Below, piece after piece: positions 18,978 through 28,305 of a stretch of DNA of 64,000 bases. The notes beneath the pieces are model-generated. The model saw nothing but the letters and a program-made list of their open reading frames with translations, made no database searches and had not been told where the DNA came from. Every line of letters begins with the position of its first letter. Position 1 is the first letter of the stretch. The stretch is from JBBWZH01 sp035544115 (GTDB lineage Bacteria > Actinomycetota > Actinomycetes > Mycobacteriales > CADCTP01), in the NCBI GenBank assembly GCA_963714145.1, contig OY970235.1, positions 2,790,001-2,854,000 of the forward strand, written 5' to 3'. The position numbers and the translations under genes were made by a program.

Positions 18978-19160
18978 ATGCTGGTCGTCATGGGCGGGCT
19001 GGGCGCGGCGGTGATCGCGGCCGCCGTGCGGTACGACATCAGGGTCTGGCGCCGCCGCCGGCGGGTCGGCTCCATCGAGCCGCACACGCACGGCTACCAG
19101 CGGCCGCAGGGCCCGGAGCCCGACTTTCCGATCGGCGTCTACAACACCGGCGGCGGCTGA
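18978..19160 (+). CDS. Mini membrane protein A (60 residues)
   Basis: A GGGGGAGG ribosome binding site sits at good distance before the ATG at 18978. One N-terminal helix (MLVVMGGLGAAVIAAAV) is followed by YDIRVWRRRRRV, a positive stretch that should keep the tail inside, and it ends PIGVYNTGGG. It aligns with the next small gene through the YD-I/L-R/K-V-basic stretch and the V-Y/H-N-T/I-GG end. Function unknown. Confidence 0.65.
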   Translation: MLVVMGGLGAAVIAAAVRYDIRVWRRRRRVGSIEPHTHGYQRPQGPEPDFPIGVYNTGGG

Positions 19161-19291
19161 GCACCCAGCCCACGCGCCGGGCCCGCCGGGGTTGGCGAGC
19201 ACGGACCGCTTACCGCCTGCCCGACCACGCACTCTTTCACTGTTTATATCGCAGACATGACACACTGTGCAGACCAACGGAAGAGGCCCCC

Positions 19292-19543
19292 ATGTGGGTA
19301 GTCCTGAGCCTGCTCAGCCTGCTGTGCGTGATCTTGGTGCTCGCGGGCGTCTACGACCTCAAGGTCCGCCGCCGTAGCCGCCGGGCGCGCCTGGCCAACC
19401 CCTTCGAGTACAAGGACCACCGGCAGCCGCCCTGGCAGGCGCACACCATGAGCGGCGTCCACAACATCCCCGGCGGCGTCGGCGGCAGCTCGATCGGCGG
19501 CGGCGGCATCGGCGGCGACGCCAGCGGCAACGGCGGCGGCTGA
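19292..19543 (+). CDS. Mini membrane protein B (83 residues)
   Basis: Starts at the ATG at 19292 after GGAAGAGG. The helix MWVVLSLLSLLCVILVLAGV is followed by YDLKVRRRSRRAR, then a short acidic/basic middle, GVHNIPGGVGG and a glycine-rich end. It appears to be a lengthened paralogue of the 60-residue protein 131 bp upstream. The gap between them contains a relatively AT-rich stretch (CACTCTTTCACTGTTTATAT at 19230-19249) that may hold a separate promoter. Function unknown. Confidence 0.65.
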   Translation: MWVVLSLLSLLCVILVLAGVYDLKVRRRSRRARLANPFEYKDHRQPPWQAHTMSGVHNIPGGVGGSSIGGGGIGGDASGNGGG

Positions 19544-19561
19544 CCCGCCGCACCCGCCGCA

Positions 19562-19610
19562 GCACGGGCCGTCGGCCGTGCGCCACCGCGCGGGGCCCGG
19601 TATGAGCCCC
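19562..19610. terminator. Two GC hairpins between the mini membrane protein and polA stops
   Basis: GCACGG/CCGTGC (19562-19567 and 19576-19581, loop of eight) and GGGGC/GCCCC (19592-19596 and 19606-19610, loop of nine) lie in the short gap between two convergent genes. Neither has a T-tract, as is usual for actinobacterial terminators. Confidence 0.45.
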
Positions 19611-19619
19611 GGTGTCCAG

Positions 19620-22310
19620 TCAGTGGCCGGCGTCGTCCCAGGTGCGGCCGATGCCGATGGAGACGTCCATCGGGACGGCCAGCGTGTAGGCGCCGCCCAT
19701 CTCGGTCCGGACCAGTTGCTCCACCGCGTCCCGCTCGCCCGGCGCGACCTCCAGCACCAGCTCGTCGTGCACCTGCAGCAGTAGCCGCGAGGTCAGGCCC
19801 TCGGCCCGCAGCGCCTGGTCGACGCCGAGCATGGCGACCTTGATGATGTCGGCCGCGGAGCCCTGGATCGGCGCGTTCAGCGCCATCCGCTCGGCCATCT
19901 CGCGGCGCTGCCGGTTGTCGCTGGTCAGGTCGGGCAGGTAGCGGCGGCGGCCGAGGATGGTCTCGGTGTAGCCGTCCCGGCTGGCCCGGCCGACCACGTC
20001 ACGCAGGTAGTCGCGCACCCCGCCGAACCGCTCGAAGTACGCCTCCATCTGCTCCCGCGCCTCGTCCGGCGCGATCCGCAACTGCTGGGCCAGGCCGAAC
20101 GCGGACAGCCCGTACGCCAGGCCGTACGACATGGCCTTGATCCGGCGGCGCAGCTCCGGGTCGACCTGGTCGGGCGGCAGGTTGAAGGCGCGGGACGCGA
20201 CGAACGTGTGCAGGTCCTCCCCCGAGCTGAACGCCTCGATCAGCCCCGCGTCCTCGGACAGCGTGGCCATGATCCGCATCTCGATCTGGCTGTAGTCGGC
20301 GGTGAGCAGCGACTCGTAGCCGGGGCCGACGATGAACGCCCGGCGGATCCGGCGCCCCTCGGCGGTACGGATCGGGATGTTCTGCAGGTTCGGGTCGCGC
20401 GAGGACAGCCGGCCGGTGGCGGCCACGATCTGGTCGAACGTGGTGTGGATCCGGCCGTGGTCGTCGACCATCGGGATCAGCGTGTCGACCACCGTCTTGA
20501 GCCTGGCCACGTCCCGGTGGTGCAGCAGGTGGCCGAGCACCGCCACGTCCGGCGCCTGCTCGGACAGCCAGAACAGGGCGTCCGCGTCGGTGGTGTAGCC
20601 GGTCTTGATCCGCTTCGTCTTCGGCAGCTTCAGCTCCTCGAACAGGATCTGCTGCAGCTGCTTGGGCGAGCCGAGATTGAACTCCCGGCCCACGCTGGCG
20701 TACGCGTCCTGCTCGACGGCCTTGACCTGGGCGGCGAACTCGGCCTGCAGCCCGATCAGGTAATCCAGGTCGGCCGCGATGCCGGTCTCCTCCATCCGGG
20801 CCAGCACGCCGACCAGCGGCAGCTCCACCGCGCGCAGCAGCTCGGCGGCGCCGCGCCGGTCGAGGTCGTCGTCCAGGGCGCGGGCCAGGTCGGCCACCGC
20901 CCGGGCCCGGACCACCTCGGCCTGGGCGATCGCGGTGTCGGCCTCGTCCTCGCCGCCGTCCAGCGAGAGCTGGCCGGTCGCCGCGACCTCCGACTCCGAC
21001 CGCAGCTCCCGGCGCAGGTAGCGGAGCGCCAGGTCGGCCAGGTCGAACGTGCGCTGGCCGGGCAGCGCCAGGTACGCGGCCAGCGCGGTGTCGCTGGTGA
21101 CCCCCGCGATCTCCCAGCCGCGGGCGTGCAGCGCCTCCAGCGGACCCTTCAGGTCGTGCACGGCCTTGGGCTGGGCCTCGTCGGTCAGCCAGCCGCACAG
21201 CGCCCGCTCGTCGGTGTCGGTCAGCCCCTCGGCGTCGATGTACGCGCCGACGCCGCCCTCCAGCGCCAGCGCCACGCCGCTGACCACCCCGGTGCCGCGG
21301 CCGTAGCTGCCGCGCACGCTGACCCCGACCCGGTGCCCGGACCGGGCGTGTTCGTCCAGCCACTGGGCCACTTCGTCCGGCCCGAGCTGCTCGGCCTCGA
21401 CGTCGAAGCCCTCCTCGGCCTCCGGCTCGACCGCGGACAGCGTCTGGAACAGCCGCTCCCGGAGCACCTTGAACTCCAGGTTGTCGAATAGCTTGTGCAC
21501 CTCGTCCCGGTCCCACTGGCCCAGCCGCAGCTGGGCCGGGCCGACCGGCAGCGGCACGTCCCGGACCAGCTCGGTGAGCTGGCGGTTCAGCAGCACCCCG
21601 GACAGGTGCGCGCGCAGCGCGTCGCCGGCCTTGCCCTTGACCTCGTCCACCCGCTCGACCAGCGCGGTCAGCGAGCCGAACTCGCGCACCCACTTGGCCG
21701 CGGTCTTCTCGCCCACACCGGGGATGTTCGGCAGGTTGTCGGACGGGTCGCCGCGCAGCGCGGCGAAGTCGGGGTACTGCGTCGGCGTCAGCCCGTACTT
21801 GGCCTGCACCTCGTCCGGGGTGAACCGGGTCAGCTCGGACACGCCGCGCTTCGGGTAGAGCACCGTGACCTGGTCGTTCACCAGCTGGATCGCGTCCCGG
21901 TCGCCGGTGCAGATCAGCACCTGCATGCCCTCGGCGGTGGCCTGGGTGGCCAGCGTGGCGATCACGTCGTCGGCCTCGTAGCCCTCCACCGAGACGGTGG
22001 GGATGCGCAGCGCGGCCAGCACCTCCTGGATCAGGCTGACCTGACCCTTGAACGGCTGCGGCGTCTCCGAGCGACCGGCCTTGTACTCCGCGTACGTGTC
22101 CGACCGGAACGTCTTGCGGGACACGTCGAACGCGACCCCGACGTGCGTCGGTTGCTCGTCTCTGAGCTGGTTTATCAGCATCGAGGTGAACCCGTACACC
22201 GCGTTGGTCGGCTGACCGGTGATGGTGCTGAAGTTCTCCACCGGCAGCGCGAAGAAGGCCCGGTAGGCCAGCGAGTGTCCGTCCAGCAGAAGCAGCCGCG
22301 CGTCTGTCAC
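19620..22310 (-). CDS. polA: DNA polymerase I
   Basis: 896 residues, the expected length for an actinobacterial family A polymerase in replication and repair. The N-terminal 5'-nuclease domain begins RLLLLDGHSLAYRAFFALP and contains VEGYEADDVIATLA and GDPSDNLPNIPGVGEKTA (H3TH). The middle exonuclease-like domain lacks recognisable DEDD catalytic motifs, as is usual in this phylum. The polymerase domain has motif A DYSQIEMRIMATLSEDAGL, the O-helix RRRIKAMSYGLAYG and motif C QVHDELVLEV (H848, D849, E850). I start at the GTG at 22310 because the frame upstream is antisense to the thioesterase gene. Confidence 0.97.
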   Translation of the reverse strand: MTDARLLLLDGHSLAYRAFFALPVENFSTITGQPTNAVYGFTSMLINQLRDEQPTHVGVAFDVSRKTFRSDTYAEYKAGRSETPQPFKGQVSLIQEVLAALRIPTVSVEGYEADDVIATLATQATAEGMQVLICTGDRDAIQLVNDQVTVLYPKRGVSELTRFTPDEVQAKYGLTPTQYPDFAALRGDPSDNLPNIPGVGEKTAAKWVREFGSLTALVERVDEVKGKAGDALRAHLSGVLLNRQLTELVRDVPLPVGPAQLRLGQWDRDEVHKLFDNLEFKVLRERLFQTLSAVEPEAEEGFDVEAEQLGPDEVAQWLDEHARSGHRVGVSVRGSYGRGTGVVSGVALALEGGVGAYIDAEGLTDTDERALCGWLTDEAQPKAVHDLKGPLEALHARGWEIAGVTSDTALAAYLALPGQRTFDLADLALRYLRRELRSESEVAATGQLSLDGGEDEADTAIAQAEVVRARAVADLARALDDDLDRRGAAELLRAVELPLVGVLARMEETGIAADLDYLIGLQAEFAAQVKAVEQDAYASVGREFNLGSPKQLQQILFEELKLPKTKRIKTGYTTDADALFWLSEQAPDVAVLGHLLHHRDVARLKTVVDTLIPMVDDHGRIHTTFDQIVAATGRLSSRDPNLQNIPIRTAEGRRIRRAFIVGPGYESLLTADYSQIEMRIMATLSEDAGLIEAFSSGEDLHTFVASRAFNLPPDQVDPELRRRIKAMSYGLAYGLSAFGLAQQLRIAPDEAREQMEAYFERFGGVRDYLRDVVGRASRDGYTETILGRRRYLPDLTSDNRQRREMAERMALNAPIQGSAADIIKVAMLGVDQALRAEGLTSRLLLQVHDELVLEVAPGERDAVEQLVRTEMGGAYTLAVPMDVSIGIGRTWDDAGH

Positions 22311-22356
22311 GGGGCCGAGTCTAGGGTCGCCGTACGACAAGAATCCGAGGAGCCCG

Positions 22357-22824
22357 TTGACTGACAACCAGATCGCCGCCGACCCCACCGACCTGCCCGC
22401 CGAGCCGGCCGCGCTGGCGAGATCCACCCAGCTCACCGAGCGGATGGGCATCGTGGTGACCGACTGGGATCCGCAGCACGTGGTCGGCACGATGCCGGTG
22501 GCCGGCAACCAGCAGCCGTACGGGCTGCTGCACGGCGGCGCCTCCGCGGTGCTGGCCGAGACGCTCGGCTCGGTCGCCGCGGCGCTGGCCGCCGGCCCGA
22601 CCCGGTCCGCGCTCGGGCTGGAGCTGAACGCCACCCATCACCGGGCCGCCACCCGCGGCCTGGTCACCGGCGTCTGCACCCCGGCGCACATCGGCCGGAC
22701 CGTCGCCAGCTACCAGATCGAGATCAGCGACGAGGCGGGCCGGCGGATCTGCACCGCCCGGCTGACCTGCGTGCTGCGCAACGTCCCGCCGCCGCCGAGC
22801 ACCGTCCCGCCGGCGTCGGGCTAG
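22357..22824 (+). CDS. PaaI-type hotdog-fold acyl-CoA thioesterase
   Basis: 155 residues starting at a TTG (22357) with GAGGAG about six bases upstream. It is divergent from polA with 46 bp between the starts. The hotdog helix carries PYGLLHGGASAVLAETLGS (HGG at about residues 59-61, with the E of the catalytic loop a few residues later), followed by ELNATHHRAATRG and the GRTVASYQIEI strand. This family hydrolyses phenylacetyl- or other aryl/acyl-CoA. Its position beside polA is common in actinomycetes. Confidence 0.85.
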   Translation: MTDNQIAADPTDLPAEPAALARSTQLTERMGIVVTDWDPQHVVGTMPVAGNQQPYGLLHGGASAVLAETLGSVAAALAAGPTRSALGLELNATHHRAATRGLVTGVCTPAHIGRTVASYQIEISDEAGRRICTARLTCVLRNVPPPPSTVPPASG

Positions 22825-22957
22825 GTCCCTGTTCGCCGCCCATACTCCGGCCCCCACCAGCGGGTCCCGGCCGCGTCGCCCGGCCGGCGTTCAGGCCGAT
22901 CACTGTCGCCGATCAACGGGCGGGGTGCCGGGGCGTGGGCGGCAACGGGTGGGGCGG

Positions 22958-23575
22958 CTACGGCAGGCGGCGGAGGCGGGCCGCGCGGGCGGACGGGGGC
23001 AGGCCGGCGCGGCCCGGCAGCCGCCGGCGCGGGACGTGCATCCGACCGTCCCCGAGCGAGTCGACCAGGCCGAGCGTGCGGCGCAGCGCGGACACCGGCG
23101 CGACCCGGCGCAGCACCAGCGGGGCGAAGCCGAGCCGGGCCAGGAACCGGTTCGCCTCCCGGCCGCCGGCGGCCACGCCGACGATCACATGGTCGACGCC
23201 CAGCTCATCGGCGTAGCTGACGGCGGCGGCCAGCAATGCCCGGCCGGCGCCGCGGTGCCGGTGCCGGGGCGCGACCAGCAGGTTGCCGACGTAGACCGAC
23301 GGGACATCGGCCAGCGTGCTCACCACATCCAGGCCGAACACCGCCATGCCGAGCACGGTGCCGCTGCCCTCGTCCGCGGCGACCACCACGCGGTGCCTGG
23401 CATCCTCGAGTAGTCGCAGGTAGCGGCCGTGCGTGTCGCCGGCTGGGCCGCCGGTGCGGCGGGCGACCCGGTAGGTGTGACCGCCGACCGAGGCGCGGTA
23501 CTCGGCCGCCAGCTCCGCGAGCACGTCCACGTCGGCCAGTTCGGCCGGGCGGATCCGGACGTTGCCGCGGGGCAT
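22958..23575 (-). CDS. GNAT family N-acetyltransferase
   Basis: 205 residues from the ATG at 23575, which follows GGAGGGG. It has RIRPAELADVDVLAELAAEY (the first GNAT helix), VYVGNLLVAPRHRHRGAGRALLAAA (the acetyl-CoA pyrophosphate loop, here RHRGAG in place of the usual Q/RxxGxG/A) and REANRFLARLGFAPLVL (the family's C-terminal FYxxxGF-like element). The C-terminal 30 residues are Arg/Pro-rich. Substrate unknown; no partner gene is coupled to it. Confidence 0.8.
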   Translation of the reverse strand: MPRGNVRIRPAELADVDVLAELAAEYRASVGGHTYRVARRTGGPAGDTHGRYLRLLEDARHRVVVAADEGSGTVLGMAVFGLDVVSTLADVPSVYVGNLLVAPRHRHRGAGRALLAAAVSYADELGVDHVIVGVAAGGREANRFLARLGFAPLVLRRVAPVSALRRTLGLVDSLGDGRMHVPRRRLPGRAGLPPSARAARLRRLP

Positions 23576-23808
23576 CAGGGGCGCTCCCCTCCGGTGGTCG
23601 TGCTGGCGTCGTCCGGCCGCAGGGACGGCACGGACGTTTCCACGAGCAGAGCTCGGCGCCACCAGCGGACGGAGCGTAGTGGCCCCCGGTGACGGCCGGC
23701 AGCCGCCGAACGGGCGCCGAACGGCAAACCGCCCACGCGATGACACTTAGTAACCATCGGCCGGCCGAAGCGGACCGGCCCCGAGCCGGATTCTCCTACC
23801 TCGCCGGG

Positions 23809-23839
23809 GTTTGACGGCCGGCCTCGGACGGCCGTAGGG
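23809..23839 (+). promoter_or_regulatory. Candidate sigma-70-type promoter for the lipoprotein gene
   Basis: TTGACG at 23809-23814 and TAGGGT at 23834-23839 are separated by 19 bp. It lies about 130 bp upstream of the lipoprotein start, in a 396-bp gene-free gap that otherwise holds only the GNAT leader and a hairpin. Confidence 0.4.
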
Positions 23840-23876
23840 TCCGCCTGACCCCGACCCGGGAGCGCCGAGTAGAGAA

Positions 23877-23901
23877 CGTCCCGCGACGCGGAGGCGCGGG
23901 A
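23877..23901 (+). other. Leader hairpin upstream of the lipoprotein gene
   Basis: GTCCCGCG and CGCGGGAC form a perfect eight-base stem around a nine-base loop containing GGAGG. It lies in the predicted 5' leader of the lipoprotein mRNA, 71 bases upstream of the chosen GTG. The ribosome-site-like loop does not precede any convincing start. Confidence 0.35.
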
Positions 23902-23971
23902 CGGCACCAAAGGCGCCCCGGGTCGTGGCATGCCCGGGCATCCCGTCGTCGCGCCGACGGAGGTGGACACA

Positions 23972-24517
23972 GTGCTCGCCAACCGGGCCGGCCCGCTGTT
24001 TCTGCTGGTCGGCGGTCTGCTGGTCGGTGGACTGGTGGCCGGCTGCACGGGCCCGCCGGCCGCGCCGGCCGCGACGCCGTCGCCCACCTACCTACTGCCC
24101 AGCCGGACCGCGCGGTATCTGGAGACACCGATCCCGTCCGCCAGCGCGGTCAGCGGCTCGCTGATGATCACCGTGATGGGCCTGCGGGCGCACCTGCCCG
24201 CGCTGACCGGCACGCACGCCGAGTTCCGCGCCCGGGGCGAGTTCGTCCGGGTCCGGATCTCGGTCGAGAACATCGCGGCCACCTTCTACGACCTGCTCAC
24301 CTCGCAGCAGCTGCTGCTCACCGACGACGGCGCGGCCCGCCCGCCGGACCTGCCCGCCATGGAGGTCACCCGGCAGCCGGACGACATCTCCCTCGGCGCA
24401 CAGGACCGGATCGAGGTCGACCTCTGGTACGACATCCCGCGCGGCCGCACGCTGCGCGGCCTGCGGGTCACGATCAAGGACGGCCCGGCCCGCGACATCC
24501 CGCTCCCCGCCACCTGA
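23972..24517 (+). CDS. Secreted lipoprotein with DUF4352-like beta domain
   Basis: 181 residues. GGAGGTGG eight bases upstream decides the GTG at 23972 over the ATG at 23930. The signal (FLLVGGLLVGGLVAGC) ends in a lipobox. The mature part has MITVMGLRAHLP, then RGEFVRVRISVENIAATFYDLL, and QDRIEVDLWYDIPRGRTLRGLRVTI. That order, with a 'vrVrIsveNi' core strand and a 'DLWYDIP' strand, matches the Telomere/DUF4352 immunoglobulin-like lipoproteins. It should be tethered outside the membrane. Role unknown. Confidence 0.7.
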   Translation: MLANRAGPLFLLVGGLLVGGLVAGCTGPPAAPAATPSPTYLLPSRTARYLETPIPSASAVSGSLMITVMGLRAHLPALTGTHAEFRARGEFVRVRISVENIAATFYDLLTSQQLLLTDDGAARPPDLPAMEVTRQPDDISLGAQDRIEVDLWYDIPRGRTLRGLRVTIKDGPARDIPLPAT

Positions 24518-24545
24518 CTGCGCCCCCGCGGTCCCGAGGGGCAGC

Positions 24546-25262
24546 TCAGGTGGCGGCGGCGCCGCCGAGGTAGGCCTCGCGGACGGTGGGGTCGTTGAGC
24601 AGTTCGCTGGCCGGGGCGGTGCGGACCACCCGGCCGGTCTCCAGCACGTACGCGCGGTCCGAGAGGGAGAGCGCCTGGGTGGCGTTCTGCTCGACCAGCA
24701 GGATCGTGGTGCCCTGTTTGTTGATCTCGCGCAGGATGCCGAAGATCTGCTGCACGATCAGCGGCGCCAGGCCCATCGACGGCTCGTCCAGCAGCAGCAG
24801 CGTGGGCCGGGCCATCATGGCCCGGGCGATGGCCAGCATCTGCTGCTCACCGCCGGACAGGGTGCCGCCGTACTGCTTGCGCCGCTCGGCCAGCCGGGGG
24901 AACAGGGTGAAGACGCGGTCCAGGTCGCCGGCCCGGTCCGGCGACTTGCGGGCATAGGTGCCCATCTCCAGGTTCTCCAGCACGGTCATGCCGGGGAAGA
25001 TGCCGCGGCCCTCGGGTGCCTGGCAGAGACCGAGGGTGACCCGCTTGTGCCCGGGGGTGTTGGTGATGTCGGCGTTGTCGAACCGGACCCGGCCCGACGT
25101 GACCCGGCGCAGCCCGGACAGCGTCTTCAGCGTGGTCGTCTTGCCGGCCCCGTTCGCGCCGATCAGGGTGACGATCTCACCGGAGTCCACGGTCAGCGAG
25201 ATGCCGCGGATCGCCTCGATCTTGCCGTAGTGGACCCGCAGGTCCTCGACCTCAAGAAGCAT
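24546..25262 (-). CDS. livF: Branched-chain amino acid ABC transporter ATP-binding protein LivF
   Basis: 238 residues. Walker A is GANGAGKTTTLKTL, the ABC signature is LSGGEQQMLAIARAMM, and Walker B is PTLLLLDEPSMGL, followed by the D-loop and H-loop (LLVEQNATQAL). The length and the Q-rich VEQN element are typical of LivF. Its ATG at 25262 lies inside the end of livG (11-base overlap), so the two are coupled. It is the last gene of the importer operon and supplies one of the two ATPases on the cytoplasmic side. Confidence 0.95.
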   Translation of the reverse strand: MLLEVEDLRVHYGKIEAIRGISLTVDSGEIVTLIGANGAGKTTTLKTLSGLRRVTSGRVRFDNADITNTPGHKRVTLGLCQAPEGRGIFPGMTVLENLEMGTYARKSPDRAGDLDRVFTLFPRLAERRKQYGGTLSGGEQQMLAIARAMMARPTLLLLDEPSMGLAPLIVQQIFGILREINKQGTTILLVEQNATQALSLSDRAYVLETGRVVRTAPASELLNDPTVREAYLGGAAAT

Positions 25263-26041
25263 CGGCCGGAGCCCCCAGGTACGCGTCGATGACCTTCTGG
25301 TTCTGCTGCACCTCGGCCGGCAGCCCGTCCGCGATCTTCTGCCCGAAGTCCAGCACCGCGACCCGGTCGCTGACCTGCATGACCAGGCCCATGTCGTGCT
25401 CGATCAGGAACACGGTGACCCCGGACGCCCGGATCCGCCGGACCAGGTCGACCAGCGCGACCTTCTCGGTCCGCGCTCATCCCGGCCGCCGGCTCGTCCA
25501 GCAGCAGCAGCCGCGGTTCGGTGGCCAGCGCGCGGGCGATCTCCAGCCGGCGCTGGTCGCCGTAGGGGAGGTTCTTCGCGGTCTCCTCGGCCACCCGCGG
25601 GATGCCGACGAACTCCAGCAGTTCCAGCCCGCGGGCCCGGCCGGTGCGCTCCTCGCGGCGGTGCCGGGGCAGCCCGAAGGTCGCGCCGAAAACGCTGGTG
25701 CGGTGCCGGGCGTCGGCGCCGACCTGCACGTTCTCCAGCGCCGACATGTTGTCGAAGAGCCGGATGTTCTGGAACGTGCGGGCGATGCCGTACTTGGTCA
25801 CCTGGTGCGGGGCCCGGCCGGAGATCCGCCGGCCGGCGAACTCCAGCCGCCCGGCGGTCGGTGTGTAGACGCCGGTGACCAGGTTGAACACGGTCGTCTT
25901 GCCGGCGCCGTTCGGCCCGATCAGCGCGAAGATCGAGCCCTCGGGTACGGACAGGCTGACGTCGGACAGCGCCACCACACCGCCGAACCGCTGGGTGATC
26001 CCGCCCAGTTCGAGCAGCGTCGCTCCGGCCGGCGCGGTCAC
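25252..26041 (-). CDS. livG: Branched-chain amino acid ABC transporter ATP-binding protein LivG, interrupted by one extra base
   Basis: 262 residues once one base is removed. Walker A is GPNGAGKTTVFNLVTG, with TFQNIRLFDNMSALENV and the LivG-type signature YGDQRRLEIARALA, then LLLLDEPAAGMS. At 25468 an extra base breaks the frame directly after LDEPAAGM; the correct continuation (EKVALVDLVRRI, FLIEHDMGLVMQVSDR, VIDAYLG) is intact in the next frame to 25252. The GTG at 26041 overlaps the livM stop by four bases. As its neighbours are intact and the continuation is perfect, an indel error in the sequence is likelier than a real mutation. Confidence 0.9.
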
Positions 26042-27246
26042 CGCTGACCTCCCGGGCCTGGTCGGTCCGCCCGGTCCGGGCCAGGTGGATCGTCGTCCGG
26101 CCCGACGACCAGCACGTCCGGCTCGACGACCTGGGTGGCCACGGCGCCCACCTCGGCGCCGAGCGTGCCCATCCCGCCGGTTCCCTCGGCCAGTTCGGCT
26201 CTTCGCCGCCGGGACGGCAGCAGGCCCTCCGGCCGGATGATCATCATGATCACCAGCGCGGCGCCGAAGATCAGCACCCGGTACTCGGCGAAGCCGCGGA
26301 ACCGCTCCGGCAGCCAGGCCACCAGGAACGCCCCGATGATCACGCCGGGCAGGTTGCCGGAGCCGCCCAGCACCACCGCGACCAGGATCAGCGCGGACAG
26401 GATGAACGGGAAGTTGGTCGGCGTGAGCGAGATGGTCTGGGAGGCGAACAGCACGCCGGCGGCACCGCCGATCGAGGCGCCCATCGCGAACGCCCAGATC
26501 TTGTACTTGAAGGTGGGGACGCCCATCAGCTCGGCGGCGTCCTCGTCCTCCCGGATCGCCGCCCAGGCCCGGCCGACCCGGCTGCGCTCCAGCCGCTTCA
26601 CCATGATGATCACCAGCACGATCATCACCAGCACCAGGTAGTAGTACGGCTTGGTGTCTAGCACGCTGTTGTAGTTCAGCGCCTTGATCGACTTGCTGCC
26701 GGGCGGGTGCGGGATCGGGCTGATCCCGCGCGGTCCGCCGGTGAACGAGTCGGCGTTGTTCGCGCTGATCCGGATGATCTCGCCGAAGCCGAGCGTGACG
26801 ATGGCCAGGTAGTCGCCGCGCAGCCGCAACGTCGGCGCGCCCAGGATCACCCCGGAGACCGCGGCGATCGCGATACCGGCCGGCAGCACCGCCCAGAAGT
26901 CCCAGTGGTGCTTGGCGCCCAGGATGCCCATCGAGTAGCCGCCGATGGCGAAGAACGCGACGTAGCCGAGGTCGAGCAGGCCGGCCTGGCCGACCACCAC
27001 GTTCAGCCCGATCGCCAGCAGCACGTAGACGCCGATCGGGTAGAACAGCACCGCGGACCAGTCGCTGTCCGGGGTCATGAACTTGCCGATCGAGTCCGCC
27101 GGCAGGATCACCGCGCCGACCACCAGCAGCGCGTACACGACGTACTTGCCGTACCAGGGCAGCTTCTCCCACTGCCGGCCCATCGTGCCGATCACGTCCG
27201 GCAGCGCGGGCCGCGGGATCCGCGCGGTCAACCGCGGAGCAGTCAT
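26038..27246 (-). CDS. livM: Branched-chain amino acid ABC transporter permease LivM
   Basis: 402 residues with about ten membrane helices. LNVVVGQAGLLDLGYVAFFA (the permease start), LRLRGDYLAIVTLGFGEIIR (the LivM EAA-like cytoplasmic loop) and AAIREDEDAAELMGVPTFKY (a second coupling loop) identify it. The 50-residue C-terminal tail is Pro/Asp-rich. It lies 67 bp downstream of livH and overlaps livG by four bases. Confidence 0.94.
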   Translation of the reverse strand: MTAPRLTARIPRPALPDVIGTMGRQWEKLPWYGKYVVYALLVVGAVILPADSIGKFMTPDSDWSAVLFYPIGVYVLLAIGLNVVVGQAGLLDLGYVAFFAIGGYSMGILGAKHHWDFWAVLPAGIAIAAVSGVILGAPTLRLRGDYLAIVTLGFGEIIRISANNADSFTGGPRGISPIPHPPGSKSIKALNYNSVLDTKPYYYLVLVMIVLVIIMVKRLERSRVGRAWAAIREDEDAAELMGVPTFKYKIWAFAMGASIGGAAGVLFASQTISLTPTNFPFILSALILVAVVLGGSGNLPGVIIGAFLVAWLPERFRGFAEYRVLIFGAALVIMMIIRPEGLLPSRRRRAELAEGTGGMGTLGAEVGAVATQVVEPDVLVVGPDDDPPGPDRADRPGPGGQR

Positions 27247-27313
27247 GAGGCGACTCCCGGAGTGAGCATCGCAGCGAGCGCCAGCGAGCGAGCAGCGGAG
27301 CGCAGCCGGCCCG

Positions 27314-28249
27314 TCATACCCGCGCCCTGGTCAACGCCTCGCCGAGCAGGCCGGTCGGCCGGAACATCAGCACCAGGACCAGCACCGCGAACGCGATCAC
27401 GTCCCGCCACTCGGTGCCGAAGATGCTCGCGCCGTAGTTCTCGATCAGGCCGAGGGCCAGCCCGCCGAGCAGCGCGCCGCGAATGTTCCCGATGCCGCCG
27501 AGCACCGCCGCGGTGAACGCCTTGATGCCGAGCAGGAACCCGACGTTGTACTGGGTCAGCTCGAAGAACGTGCCGTACAGCATCGCGGCGGCGCCGGCCA
27601 TCATCCCGCCGATCAGGAACGTGGTCGTCACCACCCGGTCGATGTTGACGCCCATCAGCACCGCGGTCTCCGGGTCCTGCGCGGTGGCCCGGATGCCGCG
27701 GCCGAGCCGGGACGTGTTCACGAACCGGTCCAGCACGATCATCATCAGGATCGCCGCGACGAACACCAGCAGCTTGTCGTTGCGCACGTCGGCGCTGCCG
27801 ATCGAGAACCAGCTGTCCTTGGTGAACACCCGGGGGAACCGCCGCTGGTCGCGGCCGTACCGCAGGGCGAACGCCTCCTGCAGGAAGAACGAGGCACCGA
27901 TCGCCGAGATCAGCGCGGCCAGCCGGGAGGCCCCGCGTTTGCGCAGCGGCCGGTAGGCGATCAGCTCCAGCAGCACCGCCGCGCCGCCGGCCGCCGCCAT
28001 CGCCGCCAGCAGCACGATGACCAGTACGCCGACGAGCGCGATCCCGGTCTGCGGGCCGGTGATGCCGAGCCCGCTCAGGGTGAACAGCGCGGCGAACGTC
28101 CCGATCATGAAGATCTCGGAGTGCGCGAAGTTGATCAGCCGCAGCACGCCGTAGACGATCGTGTAGCCCAGCGCGATCAGCGCGTAGATCGACCCGAGCG
28201 TCAGCCCGTCGACTGTCGACGGCCAGAACTGGTCGATGAAGTTCTGCAC
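27314..28249 (-). CDS. livH: Branched-chain amino acid ABC transporter permease LivH
   Basis: 311 residues. It begins QFWPSTVDGLTLGSIYALIA, the standard LivH start, and has VLRLINFAHSEIFMIGTFAA and RATAQDPETAVLMGVNID (the coupling loop), then GIKAFTAAVLGGIGNIRGALLGG. It forms the transmembrane channel with LivM. It is separated from livK by 145 bp holding a large perfect palindrome that may reduce read-through from the binding-protein gene. Confidence 0.94.
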   Translation of the reverse strand: MQNFIDQFWPSTVDGLTLGSIYALIALGYTIVYGVLRLINFAHSEIFMIGTFAALFTLSGLGITGPQTGIALVGVLVIVLLAAMAAAGGAAVLLELIAYRPLRKRGASRLAALISAIGASFFLQEAFALRYGRDQRRFPRVFTKDSWFSIGSADVRNDKLLVFVAAILMMIVLDRFVNTSRLGRGIRATAQDPETAVLMGVNIDRVVTTTFLIGGMMAGAAAMLYGTFFELTQYNVGFLLGIKAFTAAVLGGIGNIRGALLGGLALGLIENYGASIFGTEWRDVIAFAVLVLVLMFRPTGLLGEALTRARV

Positions 28250-28305
28250 CTGCTGACTCCCGGGGTCGGTGGCAGCGGAAGAGTTCGAGTTACGCCCCGG
28301 GATGC

